From: Candidatus Omnitrophota bacterium
Lineage (GTDB): Bacteria > Omnitrophota > Gorgyraeia > 2-02-FULL-51-18
Direction of reading: 5' to 3'
DNA: 14,616 nt
Assembly (NCBI GenBank): GCA_023247935.1
Contig: JAHFFM010000031.1
Span: 1-14,616, forward strand
Positions within the stretch are counted from its first letter, which is position 1; the number at the start of each line of letters is the position of its first letter. Both the position numbers and the translations under genes were made by a program. The notes beneath the pieces are model-generated. The model ran no database searches, was not told where the DNA came from, and worked only from the letters and a program-made list of their open reading frames with translations. Of the stretch, positions 8,101 through 14,187 are shown piece by piece.

Positions 8101-8300
8101 CGAAAATGATGACCGTGCTTGCGGCGATGCTGGGTCTTTTGCCTATTCTCTGGTCTATGGGAACCGGCGCTGATTTGATGAAGCGAATCGCCGCGCCCAT
8201 GGTTGGCGGACTTTTGACCAGTTTTTTGATGGAGCTTCTTGTTTATCCGCCTATTTATAAGCTCTGGAAAAAGCGTGAAATGGGCTTATCAGCCAAATAG
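5115..8300 (+). CDS. cusA: CusA-type heavy-metal RND efflux pump
   Basis: This is the inner-membrane pump of a copper/silver efflux complex and uses the proton gradient to expel metal from cytoplasm or periplasm. It has 1061 residues, the usual length for HME-RND proteins (E. coli CusA 1047). The metal-binding methionine triad is intact: Met588 (LYMPTTLPG), Met638 (APLSMMET) and Met687 (RIDMLSTGI), with the same 50- and 49-residue spacing as E. coli Met573/623/672. The charged residues of the proton relay are also present: Asp405 (VDGAIVEVEN), Glu954 (GLDAETGVF) and Lys997 (RIRPKMMTV). The intact triad argues for Cu(I)/Ag(I) rather than the zinc/cobalt clades. GGAGG at 5101-5105 precedes the ATG within the end of the adaptor gene. 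No outer-membrane channel gene follows within the window. Confidence 0.96.
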   Translation: MIPKIIEFSARNKFLVILITVIAVLGALHALKKIPLDAIPDLSDTQVIIYSRWDRSPDVVEDQVTYPIVSSLLGAPKVRDVRAFSDFGFSYVYVIFEDGTDPYWARARVSEYLNKILPNLPEGVKTEMGPDATGVGWVYQYAIVDRLGKHGLADIRSYQDWNLRYQLQSVPGVAEVASIGGFQKQYDVDVDPKKLLAHSISILDVLEAVKKSNQEMGGRLLEIAGAEHMVRFHGYAKTKEDIENTVVKPGENGRASILVRHVAHVTLGPQMRRGLSDLDGQGDAVGGIVVMRSGENALNVIDRVKKRIEEIRPYLPKGYEIIETYNRADLIRRSIETLKHQLKEELVVVSLVILVFLWHVPSAIVPIVTIPVSVLLAFIPLYFMGVTSNIMSLAGIAISIGVLVDGAIVEVENAYKKLEEWIEGGRKGDYHLVRLEALKEVGPSVFFSLLVIAVAFLPIFALVDQEGRLFRPLALSKNLAMAIAAILAITLDPALRMLFARMEPFSFRSKWFSSLANTLLVGKYYSEEKHPVSRVLHRLYEGPARFSLRHPKTMITAAVLIFLSCIPVYFKLGSEFMPPLNEGTILYMPTTLPGISVGEAQKLLRAQDKILKSFPEVERVHGKAGRAETSTDPAPLSMMETVVVLKPEKEWRKGMTYEKLIDEMDSVMRLPGVTNAWTMPVKNRIDMLSTGIKTPVGIKIYGDNLEKIEKIGLEIEKALKPVAGTRSVFSERVAGGYFIDFDLKRERLARHGLSMEEAQRTLSAAIGGETASVTVEGRARFPIQVRYARDFRDDPEILKRIFVHTPNGANVPVSELADLKMVQGPAMIRDENGRLSGYVYVDVAGRDVGSYVQEAKRVLTEKIQIPEGYSVEWSGQYENMLRVRERLRMVVPVTLFLIVLLLYFNTRSWIKTGIIMLAVPFSLVGAVWFMYWLGYDVSIATWVGMIALMGLDAETGVFMLLYLDLSYKDAVKRGKMKTASDLEEAIIHGAVKRIRPKMMTVLAAMLGLLPILWSMGTGADLMKRIAAPMVGGLLTSFLMELLVYPPIYKLWKKREMGLSAK

Positions 8301-8395
8301 GCCCTGACTGCATTCATTCCCTTCAGTGAATCGGTGGGGTCCGTCGCCTAATTTTTATTGCCAATCCCGGGTATTCCCAATATGATGGAGGCATT

Positions 8396-8920
8396 ATGAA
8401 AAAACCAAAAAAACCAAAAAAACCGATACAAAATTCAAATTCAATTCAAGTGGTGATCGAAATCCCGAAAGGGTGCAGAAATAAGTACGAATATGACAAG
8501 CAGAAAAATAGACTTGTGTTTGACCGGATGCTTTTTTCGTCCGTGCATTATCCCAGTGATTATGGCTACATTCCTGAGACGTTGGCGCTCGATGGAGACC
8601 CGCTTGACGCGATCGTTCTGGTTTGGGAGCCGACATTTCCCGGCTGTTTGATTGAATCCAAACCTGTCGGGCTTTTTAAAATGTGGGACGAAAAAGGGGA
8701 AGACGACAAAATCCTTTGTGTTCCCGTCCATGATCCGCTGTGGAGCCATATCCAGGACCTGTCGGATGTGCCTCCGCATCTTTTAAAAGAAATCGACCAC
8801 TTTTTTTCTATTTACAAAGATTTGGAAATGAAAAAAGTGCGCGTAGATGGCTGGCGCAATCTTCCGGAAGCGCTGACCGTGATCCGTGAATCCCAGGAAA
8901 GGCACCGCAAAAAAAAGTGA
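8396..8920 (+). CDS. ppa: Family I inorganic pyrophosphatase
   Basis: This cytoplasmic enzyme hydrolyses pyrophosphate to two phosphates, driving biosynthetic reactions (EC 3.6.1.1). The protein is 174 residues, normal for the bacterial family. Active-site residues align with the E. coli enzyme: Glu22 and Lys30/Glu32 (IEIPKGCRNKYEYD), Arg44, Tyr56 (HYPSDYGYIP), the metal-binding DGDPLD motif (Asp66, Asp68, Asp71) and the later MWDEKGEDDK segment. The N-terminus carries an unusual KKPKKPKKP extension encoded by a 9-bp tandem repeat. GGAGG at 8387-8391 precedes the ATG. The stop overlaps the GTG start of the next gene. Confidence 0.96.
   Translation: MKKPKKPKKPIQNSNSIQVVIEIPKGCRNKYEYDKQKNRLVFDRMLFSSVHYPSDYGYIPETLALDGDPLDAIVLVWEPTFPGCLIESKPVGLFKMWDEKGEDDKILCVPVHDPLWSHIQDLSDVPPHLLKEIDHFFSIYKDLEMKKVRVDGWRNLPEALTVIRESQERHRKKK
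8399..8425 (+). repeat. Three in-frame 9-bp tandem repeats in the ppa start region
   Basis: AAAAAACCA occurs twice and AAAAAACCG once, directly after the ATG, encoding Lys-Lys-Pro three times. Such repeats can slip in whole codon units, changing tail length without breaking the frame. Confidence 0.85.
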
Positions 8921-9819
8921 TCAAGAAACTTTTTGTTTTTTTGATTCTCGCTTGTGCGGTTTTTTCAAATAAATCGGCGGGGGCGGTTTTTGAACCGGTC
9001 ATGCCCGCGATTTTAGCTCTTGCTCCCGGCGTCCCGGGTTGTGACGGTTTTACTCAGCCGACACAAGCCGAATTCGAGAAAATGGTCGCGGAGGCAACCA
9101 CCTCCATTGGCACTCATCCCAACAACGCCTCTTTTTATATTCAGCGCGGAATCGCTTATGGTGACATGGGCGACCATGATAAGGCCATTGAGGATTTCAA
9201 TAAGGCGATTGAGCTTGATCCGAAAAACGGTGACGCGTATTTCAACCGCGGTTTTGATTATGAGGATAAAAAGAATTTTGAACAGGCATTTTCGGATTAC
9301 ACCCGAGCATTGGAATTAAATCCGGAGCTATCGGACGCTTATTTGGGTTTAGGCCGGATTTTTATGGAAAATAAAAAATTTCGCGACGCGATCCAATTTT
9401 TTAGCGCGGCCATTCAACTGGATAGCCTGTACAGAGAAGCGTATTATAATCGCGCGCTCGCGTATGATGAATTGATGGACTACACGCATGCCGCCGCGGA
9501 TTATGAAAAGGCTATCGCCTTGAATCCAAAAGACGCTTGTGCGCATAACAACCTGGCCCTTGATTATCAGTCGATGGGGCAAACGCAAACCGCGATGGTG
9601 CATTTTAATCAGGCGATTGCACTGGACCCGGCATTAACCAATGCCTACACCAACCGCGCTCAGCTTTATGCCGAACTGGGGCAAATTCAAAATGCGATTA
9701 AAGATTATGATGAGGCGTTAAAACTCGAGCCGCAAAACGCGGAATTGATTGCCGAAAAAGCGGAATGGGTTAGTCGTTTGAACGCGCCAAACCGTCTGCA
9801 AGCGCAAGGTTCTTCCTAA
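8917..9819 (+). CDS. Exported tetratricopeptide repeat protein
   Basis: This is a 300-residue protein built from six consecutive 34-residue TPR units at about 71-104, 105-138, 139-172, 173-206, 207-240 and 241-274, each with the usual G/A-Y and A-L-P pattern (for example AIEDFNKAIELDPKNGDAYFNRG). TPR arrays are protein-binding scaffolds; the partner is unknown. Residues 1-23 are a signal peptide. The segment ILAC13 could be a weak lipobox, with SAGA23 an alternative signal peptidase I site, so periplasmic or lipoprotein location is unresolved. The GTG start at 8917 overlaps the ppa stop (GTGA), implying coupling. No strong ribosome binding site is visible. Confidence 0.85.
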   Translation: MIKKLFVFLILACAVFSNKSAGAVFEPVMPAILALAPGVPGCDGFTQPTQAEFEKMVAEATTSIGTHPNNASFYIQRGIAYGDMGDHDKAIEDFNKAIELDPKNGDAYFNRGFDYEDKKNFEQAFSDYTRALELNPELSDAYLGLGRIFMENKKFRDAIQFFSAAIQLDSLYREAYYNRALAYDELMDYTHAAADYEKAIALNPKDACAHNNLALDYQSMGQTQTAMVHFNQAIALDPALTNAYTNRAQLYAELGQIQNAIKDYDEALKLEPQNAELIAEKAEWVSRLNAPNRLQAQGSS

Positions 9820-9877
9820 TTTTTTCGTATTGGCGCATCCATTGCCATATCTTTTGAAAATTATTTGATCGATTGAA

Positions 9878-9883
9878 AGGAAG
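9878..9883 (+). promoter_or_regulatory. Shine-Dalgarno supporting a TTG start
   Basis: AGGAAG ends three bases before TTG 9887. No ATG or GTG lies nearby in frame, and the ABC domain begins almost at once after the TTG, so it is the likely start. Confidence 0.6.
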
Positions 9884-9886
9884 AAT

Positions 9887-10612
9887 TTGAGCTCGGTTCT
9901 CGAAGCCAAAGACCTTGTTGTCCGCTACGGTCAAAAAACCATTCTTGATAAAGTCTCTTTAACCGTCGAAAAAGGCCATATTTTCGGATTTATCGGACAC
10001 AACGGTGCCGGTAAAAGCACTTTCATCAAAACTCTTTTAGGATTTTTATTTCCCGCGTCCGGTACGGTGCGTCTTCATGGGGAGTCTCCAGACCGTCCTG
10101 GCGCTAAAAAGAAAATTGGTTTTTTGCCGGAATCATCGAGTTATTATCCTTTTTTGACGCCGGTGGAGGCGCTTTCTTTTTATGGTGAGGTTTGCGGGCT
10201 GGAGCCGGGTCTTATCCGTGAACGTACGCGGGAACTTTTGGAGTTGGTGGGGCTAGCCGACGTCAAAAATAAAAGAATTTCTACTTTTTCCAAAGGAATG
10301 GCGCAAAAACTGAGTCTTGCCCAAGCCTTGATTCACGATCCGGAGACATTGATTCTCGATGAACCCACCACGGGCCTGGACCCTCTGGCTAAAACCAAGC
10401 TGCGCGATTTGTTGATTGACCAGAAAAAGAAAGGCAAAACCATTTTCTTCTCTTCGCATGAATTATCCGAAGTGGAGCTTTTGTGCGACAGCATGGCCAT
10501 GATCCGCGAAGGGAAAATCGTGGCTCAGGGGGCAATGTCCGATGTGTTGAAAGGATCAGGGGAGAGCCTTGAAAAATTTTTCGTGAAAATGATGACTGGG
10601 ACTACTTCATGA
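9887..10612 (+). CDS. ABC transporter ATP-binding protein (ABC-2 type)
   Basis: This is the 241-residue cytoplasmic ATPase that powers the permease encoded next. Walker A is GHNGAGKS (37-44), the signature is FSKGMAQ (134-140), Walker B is LILDEP (155-160) and the H-loop His191 is in SSHELSEV. The Q-loop position reads FLPESSS, a variant often seen in ABC-2 ATPases. The start is TTG with AGGAAG upstream. The stop overlaps the permease start (ATGA). ABC-2 systems export drugs, polymers or lipids, or act in metal and cytochrome biogenesis (NosF, CcmA); sequence alone does not give the substrate. The metal-linked genes downstream favour a metal-related task, which is inference. Confidence 0.93.
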   Translation: MSSVLEAKDLVVRYGQKTILDKVSLTVEKGHIFGFIGHNGAGKSTFIKTLLGFLFPASGTVRLHGESPDRPGAKKKIGFLPESSSYYPFLTPVEALSFYGEVCGLEPGLIRERTRELLELVGLADVKNKRISTFSKGMAQKLSLAQALIHDPETLILDEPTTGLDPLAKTKLRDLLIDQKKKGKTIFFSSHELSEVELLCDSMAMIREGKIVAQGAMSDVLKGSGESLEKFFVKMMTGTTS

Positions 10613-11382
10613 AAAAAACTCTAGCCATCTCAAAACTTTTGATCCTTGAAATTTTTAGAAAAAAGGATTTTTACGTCGCGTTTGTTCTGACCGGTTTTAT
10701 TTTGTTTTACGCGGCAAGGCTCCATTTTTATAATGCCTCCAACGCCTACCGGTATCTTTTGGATATGGGGCTTTTTTTGAGCGTATTCTTTGCTTCGTTT
10801 TTGACCGTGTCTTTGGCGGCAAGACAATTTCCATCGGAGACGCAGGCAAAAACCTGTCATGTTCTTCTTTCGAAGCCGGTTTCCCGGAATCAGTTCGTGC
10901 TGGGTAAATTTTTGGGCTCTTTTTCCGCAGGGCTCACAGTTTTATTTCTTTTTTTTGCGGTTTTAATGGGAGCCGCTGTTTCAAAAGCCACAGATTTTTC
11001 ATGGGTTTTATCTCTTCAAACTTTTTATCTTTTTGGCTTATCGTTGATGATTCTGACGGCGATGACTATTTTCTTTTCTTTTTTTATGACAACGACCTCC
11101 AATATTTCCATCAGCCTGGCTTTGTTTTTGGTTATTCATTTGTATGGCGCGCGCCTGCGCCATTCTGCGGAAGCCATACAGGAGCCGCTCAGGCAAGTCA
11201 TCCTTGGCGTGAACCAGGCGATTCCGCATTTCGGTTTTTTTGACATGCGGCAGCGGTTCATTCATGGCTGGGAGCCTATTTCGTTTCGACTCATCCTTTT
11301 TCTAACCGCCTATGCGTTTTGTTATTCTGCATTTTTCTTATTCGCCGGCTGCGCAATTTTTCAGAAGAAAAATATCCCGTGA
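10609..11382 (+). CDS. ABC-2 family permease
   Basis: This is a 257-residue membrane protein with about six spans (roughly 22-38, 53-71, 103-124, 138-160, 164-180, 226-250). The cytoplasmic segment LLSKPVSRNQFVLGKFLGS (86-104) is the usual ABC-2 coupling-helix region. It pairs with the preceding ATPase through an ATGA overlap, and its stop overlaps the GTG of the next gene (GTGA). Architecture resembles NosY/CcmB-like permeases; the substrate is unknown. Confidence 0.9.
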   Translation: MKKTLAISKLLILEIFRKKDFYVAFVLTGFILFYAARLHFYNASNAYRYLLDMGLFLSVFFASFLTVSLAARQFPSETQAKTCHVLLSKPVSRNQFVLGKFLGSFSAGLTVLFLFFAVLMGAAVSKATDFSWVLSLQTFYLFGLSLMILTAMTIFFSFFMTTTSNISISLALFLVIHLYGARLRHSAEAIQEPLRQVILGVNQAIPHFGFFDMRQRFIHGWEPISFRLILFLTAYAFCYSAFFLFAGCAIFQKKNIP

Positions 11383-12185
11383 AAGCAGCCTGGCTCGCCA
11401 CCGCGAGTTTTTTTATCTGCATCTTTCTTTCGAGCCAAATCCAAGGAGACGTCCAGGCGTCGGCGGAGCCTTTTCAAGACGATCCTCTATTTCAAATGCT
11501 GGGAAGCGCCAAAGAAGTTTTGGGCGACATGGTTTATCTCAAGGCGGATTCCTACTTTCATGGCGGTTTACGCGCCGATATGCTGGAAAGCTTTGATGAA
11601 AGTCATGGTCTTTCCGAAGAAGACCATGAAGAAACAGAGCGCCATTTGGAAAAAAATTTTAAGCCCGCGGATTGGGTGGATAATGTTTATAGGCAGGTTT
11701 ACGTATCCGAACACCGGCATATGGAAAAAGAGAATTCTCAGGAAATGCTGCCTATTTTAGGCCTTTCAGTGAAGTTGAACCCGCACAATATTTCCGCTGT
11801 GCTGTCTTCCGCTTATTGGCTGCAAAATCGTTCCGGGGATGATAACCAGGCTCTGGCAGTCCTGACGCAGGGTTACAAAGATAATCCGGATTCTTGGGAA
11901 ATTGTGCTCGAGCTTGGAAAGATTTATTTTGAATTGAAAAAAGATCCGAAAACCGCCATTGATTATTATTTATCCGCGATTCGGAACATGGAAAAAGCGG
12001 AACATGAATGGTTTGACCCGATCCTCGCGCGTTATCATTTGGCGGAGGCCTATCTTCAGGCTGGGGACAAGGAAAATGCTTCAAAGTTTTACAAAGAGGC
12101 GTTGGTGTTGTATCCTGATCAACAGGAATCTGCTCTGAAAGAAATCCTCAAGAAGAAGATACTGGAAATGGAAGCGCCTGCATGA
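11379..12185 (+). CDS. Membrane-anchored TPR-like protein with His-rich segment
   Basis: This is a 268-residue protein when started at GTG 11379, which overlaps the permease stop (GTGA) as with the other joints of this operon; a TTG 20 codons upstream lies inside the permease gene and is less likely. Residues 1-22 are a hydrophobic anchor or signal. The segment KEVLGDMVYLKADSYFHGG (45-63) leads into an acidic, His-containing stretch (H61, H76, H83, H89, H112, H114) ending in EHRHMEKEN. TPR-like helices follow (about 123-250). From memory, similar proteins with a far more His-rich loop at this place occur beside ABC-2 genes in other phyla, which would suggest metal binding; this should be checked by search. 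Probably periplasmic and tethered to the inner membrane. Confidence 0.75.
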   Translation: MKAAWLATASFFICIFLSSQIQGDVQASAEPFQDDPLFQMLGSAKEVLGDMVYLKADSYFHGGLRADMLESFDESHGLSEEDHEETERHLEKNFKPADWVDNVYRQVYVSEHRHMEKENSQEMLPILGLSVKLNPHNISAVLSSAYWLQNRSGDDNQALAVLTQGYKDNPDSWEIVLELGKIYFELKKDPKTAIDYYLSAIRNMEKAEHEWFDPILARYHLAEAYLQAGDKENASKFYKEALVLYPDQQESALKEILKKKILEMEAPA

Positions 12186-12484
12186 AATATTTAAAACGCC
12201 ATCATAAAGTTACTGCCATTTTATTGGCCGCGGGCTTTTGTTTTGTGGCGGCCGTTTTTGGTTTGTCTTTAATTCCTCATGTGCACGGCAATGACTTTAA
12301 TCATTCAAGCCATCCTGATTGCCCGCTGCATCAGCTTTCCGTGTCGGCGAATGCCGATCTGGTTCCGGTTCAGATATTTGATAGGGTTGATTTTAAATCA
12401 GAATCCGTTGAGCAAATTTTATTCTCATTCATTTCTCAGGCCACCCCTCAATACGAAAATCTCCGCGCACCTCCTGCTCTATAA
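12182..12484 (+). CDS. Small membrane protein with His/Cys metal-binding motif
   Basis: This is a 100-residue protein, last of the overlapping operon (ATGA with the TPR gene). A single hydrophobic segment (11-30) is followed by a cluster of ligands: H33, H35, H41, H44, C47, H50 (IPHVHGNDFNHSSHPDCPLH). The rest is polar and ends in RAPPAL. The cluster suits zinc or copper binding in the periplasm. I do not recognise a named family, though small His/Cys proteins of this layout are common beside metal transport genes. It faces an outer-membrane protein and a zinc-type binding protein downstream, so a metal sensor or delivery role is a reasonable inference. Confidence 0.75.
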   Translation: MKYLKRHHKVTAILLAAGFCFVAAVFGLSLIPHVHGNDFNHSSHPDCPLHQLSVSANADLVPVQIFDRVDFKSESVEQILFSFISQATPQYENLRAPPAL

Positions 12485-12486
12485 AT

Positions 12487-12499
12487 AAAACGTCGTTTT
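12487..12499. promoter_or_regulatory. Perfect AT-rich dyad before the porin gene
   Basis: AAAACG-T-CGTTTT is a perfect 6-base inverted repeat three bases after the stop of the His/Cys gene. It could be an operator for the porin gene; no known consensus is recognised. Confidence 0.35.
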
Positions 12500-12515
12500 G
12501 ACCGTTTTTTAAAAG

Positions 12516-12539
12516 AAAAGAGAAAACGCTTTCTCTTTT
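12516..12539. repeat. Intergenic hairpin before the porin gene
   Basis: AAAAGAGAAA (12516-12525) and TTTCTCTTTT (12530-12539) form a perfect 10-bp stem around ACGC, 18 bases before the Shine-Dalgarno. The stem is AT-rich and its T content is inside the stem, so it may act as a weak terminator or as a leader structure. Confidence 0.5.
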
Positions 12540-12567
12540 ATCTTTTGTTTATATCTCAGGAGAAATC

Positions 12568-13875
12568 ATGAAAAAAATATTTTTATGTGTGTTGTGTATT
12601 TTCTGTTCGTTTCATTCGAGGGCTTTCGCTGAAACCATAATCTCGGAAAACCAATATCAGGTTTTAGAATCGAAACTTCAGGAGCTTAATCAGGTTGTGA
12701 TGGAGCTCAAAAATACGGTAGACAGTCAAAAGGTGGAAATCGAGTATTTAAAATCGAATCAAATTCGCGGCTCGGAACCGGCGCAAACGGCAGCTTCGCC
12801 CCCGACTGCTTCCCAAGGATCTAGAACGTTGCAAGGGCGCTGGAATCCGGATATTGGGGTGGTAGTCGATGCTGTACTCTCTCAGGATTCGCCTAGGTCA
12901 GATGGGGAGGGGGCGGACAGGCTCTCGGTGCGGGAAACGGAATTGGTTTTTGGGAGTCCGGTGGACCCGTATTCGCGTTTGGATGCCACCATTTCTTTTT
13001 CTGACTTTGAAGATCCGGGTCTTGAAGAAGCTTATTACACGCATTTTGATATTTTTGGTTCGGGGATTACCGGAAGATTGGGCCGTTTTAAACCTATGGT
13101 GGGCAAAGCCGCTTCCGTTCACCGGGATAGCTTGGACACCGTGGATGAGCCTTTGGTGGTTCAGCATTATTTCGGTTTGGAAGGTTTTAACAAATCCGGC
13201 GCGGATATTGCCAGAGATATCGAATTGCCTTGGGCGGTGACACATCGCTTAACCTTAGGCATTTTGGAAGGCGGCAATGGAGAAGGGGGGACCCTTTTTG
13301 GTGAAACCCGAAGACGCCCTACGATTTATACCCACCTTAAAAATTACGCGGATTTGAACGATTCCACGGGTCTTGAAATGGGCATAACTCAATTATTCGG
13401 TTCGCGTGATGAGGATTCAGGATTTGAGTCGAGCGTTCTGGGTTTTGATGTCACTTTGATTCATCATTATGCGGATCAGCGTCATGTAAAAATCCAAAGC
13501 GAAGGCTACCGTTTAAGCCGCTCGAAATCTTTTTATTCTCTGGAAGATCCGGTCTCGGGAAACGTGACATTTCAGGATTTGGACGATGCAAAGAACCTCT
13601 GGGGAGGTTACTCTCTTTTGGATTGGCGGTTTGACCCTCGTTGGGCCGCAGGTTTCCGCTTCGATGATCTTCAGCTTGTAGAAACGGCCGATAATTTTGC
13701 GAATCCCGATTCTCATGAGGTTGGGTACACGGGCTATTTGACTTTTTATCAGAGCGAATTTGCGCGCTGGCGTTTGCAACTAACCCACGTGGATTTGACG
13801 AATGGCGAGGATGATAACCGATTTTTTGTGCAAGGCACTTTTGCGATCGGTGAGCACAAACATAAATTACAGTAA
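12568..13875 (+). CDS. Outer-membrane porin-like protein with N-terminal coiled coil
   Basis: This is a 435-residue protein. Residues 1-21 are a signal peptide (ending RAFA). A coiled coil at about 28-64 (LESKLQELNQVVMELKNTV and on) would reach toward the cell wall or trimerise, followed by a Ser/Ala/Pro linker (68-85). The rest (88-435) alternates short amphipathic strands and turns typical of a transmembrane beta-barrel, ending NRFFVQGTFAIGEHKHKLQ. The phosphate-selective porin O/P group has similar layout, but I cannot assign the family. AGGAG at 12558-12562 sets the start. It lies between the ABC-2 operon and a zinc-type substrate-binding protein, suggesting that it admits metal or metal chelates across the outer membrane (inference). 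Confidence 0.78.
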   Translation: MKKIFLCVLCIFCSFHSRAFAETIISENQYQVLESKLQELNQVVMELKNTVDSQKVEIEYLKSNQIRGSEPAQTAASPPTASQGSRTLQGRWNPDIGVVVDAVLSQDSPRSDGEGADRLSVRETELVFGSPVDPYSRLDATISFSDFEDPGLEEAYYTHFDIFGSGITGRLGRFKPMVGKAASVHRDSLDTVDEPLVVQHYFGLEGFNKSGADIARDIELPWAVTHRLTLGILEGGNGEGGTLFGETRRRPTIYTHLKNYADLNDSTGLEMGITQLFGSRDEDSGFESSVLGFDVTLIHHYADQRHVKIQSEGYRLSRSKSFYSLEDPVSGNVTFQDLDDAKNLWGGYSLLDWRFDPRWAAGFRFDDLQLVETADNFANPDSHEVGYTGYLTFYQSEFARWRLQLTHVDLTNGEDDNRFFVQGTFAIGEHKHKLQ

Positions 13876-13876
13876 T

Positions 13877-14061
13877 TATTGACCTGCCTAAAAATAACAA
13901 GCCAAACGGGTGGCGCATGAAATCTATCTTTATTTATCCAAAAAGGACAGCACATCGCAACCCGAAGTCTTTTCTTGAGGTCCTGATAGCGTTTTTGGAT
14001 AAATAAAATAGGTTTCGTGTGACAGGACCCGTTTGGCTTGTTATTTTTAGGTAGGTCAATA
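13877..14061. mobile_element. 185-bp long inverted repeat bounded by TA (MITE/BIME-like)
   Basis: Outer arms 13877-13911 and 14027-14061 pair over all 35 positions with one G-T wobble (13886/14052). After a short unmatched stretch, inner arms at about 13919-13945 and 13991-14017 pair again with a few mismatches and one bulge (shared TTTATTTATCCAAAAA). The loop is about 45 bases. The outermost bases read TA-TTGACC and GGTCAA-TA, the target duplication expected for IS630/Tc1-mariner-type elements. There is no coding capacity. The right half contains the dispersed 49-bp repeat. It starts two bases after the porin stop, so transcripts of that gene would carry the hairpin. Confidence 0.7.
13985..14033. 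repeat. Dispersed repeat, copy 2
   Basis: This shares identical 15-base ends with bases 1-50. Here the stem GGTCCTG (13979-13985) and CAGGACC (14023-14029) is complete. The block sits wholly within the right half of the 185-bp inverted repeat, whereas copy 1 lacks the same outer flank, so the block may be the mobile or recurrent unit and the outer arms a separate addition. Confidence 0.75.
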
Positions 14062-14177
14062 CTAAGGAGGGGATGAGTTGTGAGGAGTGAGGCGCGGGTG
14101 AGGATGAGGGAAAAATTATTTTCACCCACCCCCATCCCCGACACACAACTCACAACGCATCCTCACCCTTTTAACAT
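14062..14177 (+). promoter_or_regulatory. Purine/pyrimidine-asymmetric structured leader before the metal-binding protein gene
   Basis: The left half is G/A-rich and the right half C/A/T-rich. Three complementary pairs are visible: GGGGATGAG (14069-14077) with CCCATCCCC (14131-14139, one mismatch); AGTTGTG (14076-14082) with CACAACT (14144-14150); and GGGTGAGGATG (14096-14106) with CATCCTCACCC (14158-14168, perfect 11 bp). The first and third pairs cross, so they are alternatives or a pseudoknot. A small GAAAA-ATTA-TTTTC hairpin sits at 14110-14123. This could be a leader controlling the downstream gene or another repeat. No promoter consensus is convincing. Confidence 0.45.
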
Positions 14178-14187
14178 AGGAGGAGTT

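Noticed and set aside
8301..8350. Possible terminator after the cusA-like gene
   Set aside because: ATTCA/TGAAT is only a 5-bp pairing with no following T-run.
8358..8386. TTGCCA, 17-base spacer, TATGAT as a sigma-70 promoter for ppa
   Set aside because: The boxes are good, but the start of transcription would fall about three bases before the ATG and the -10 abuts the GGAGG ribosome binding site, so the promoter and the leadered ribosome site cannot both be used. Not listed as a feature.
11319..11378. Upstream TTG start for the TPR-like protein
   Set aside because: The extra 20 residues overlap the permease reading frame. The GTG at 11379 gives the same 4-nt overlap style as the other joints in the operon and a cleaner signal/anchor.
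12516..12545. Hairpin before the porin gene as a rho-independent terminator
   Set aside because: The stem is almost all A-T and the T residues are within it, so termination would be weak. Kept only as a hairpin.
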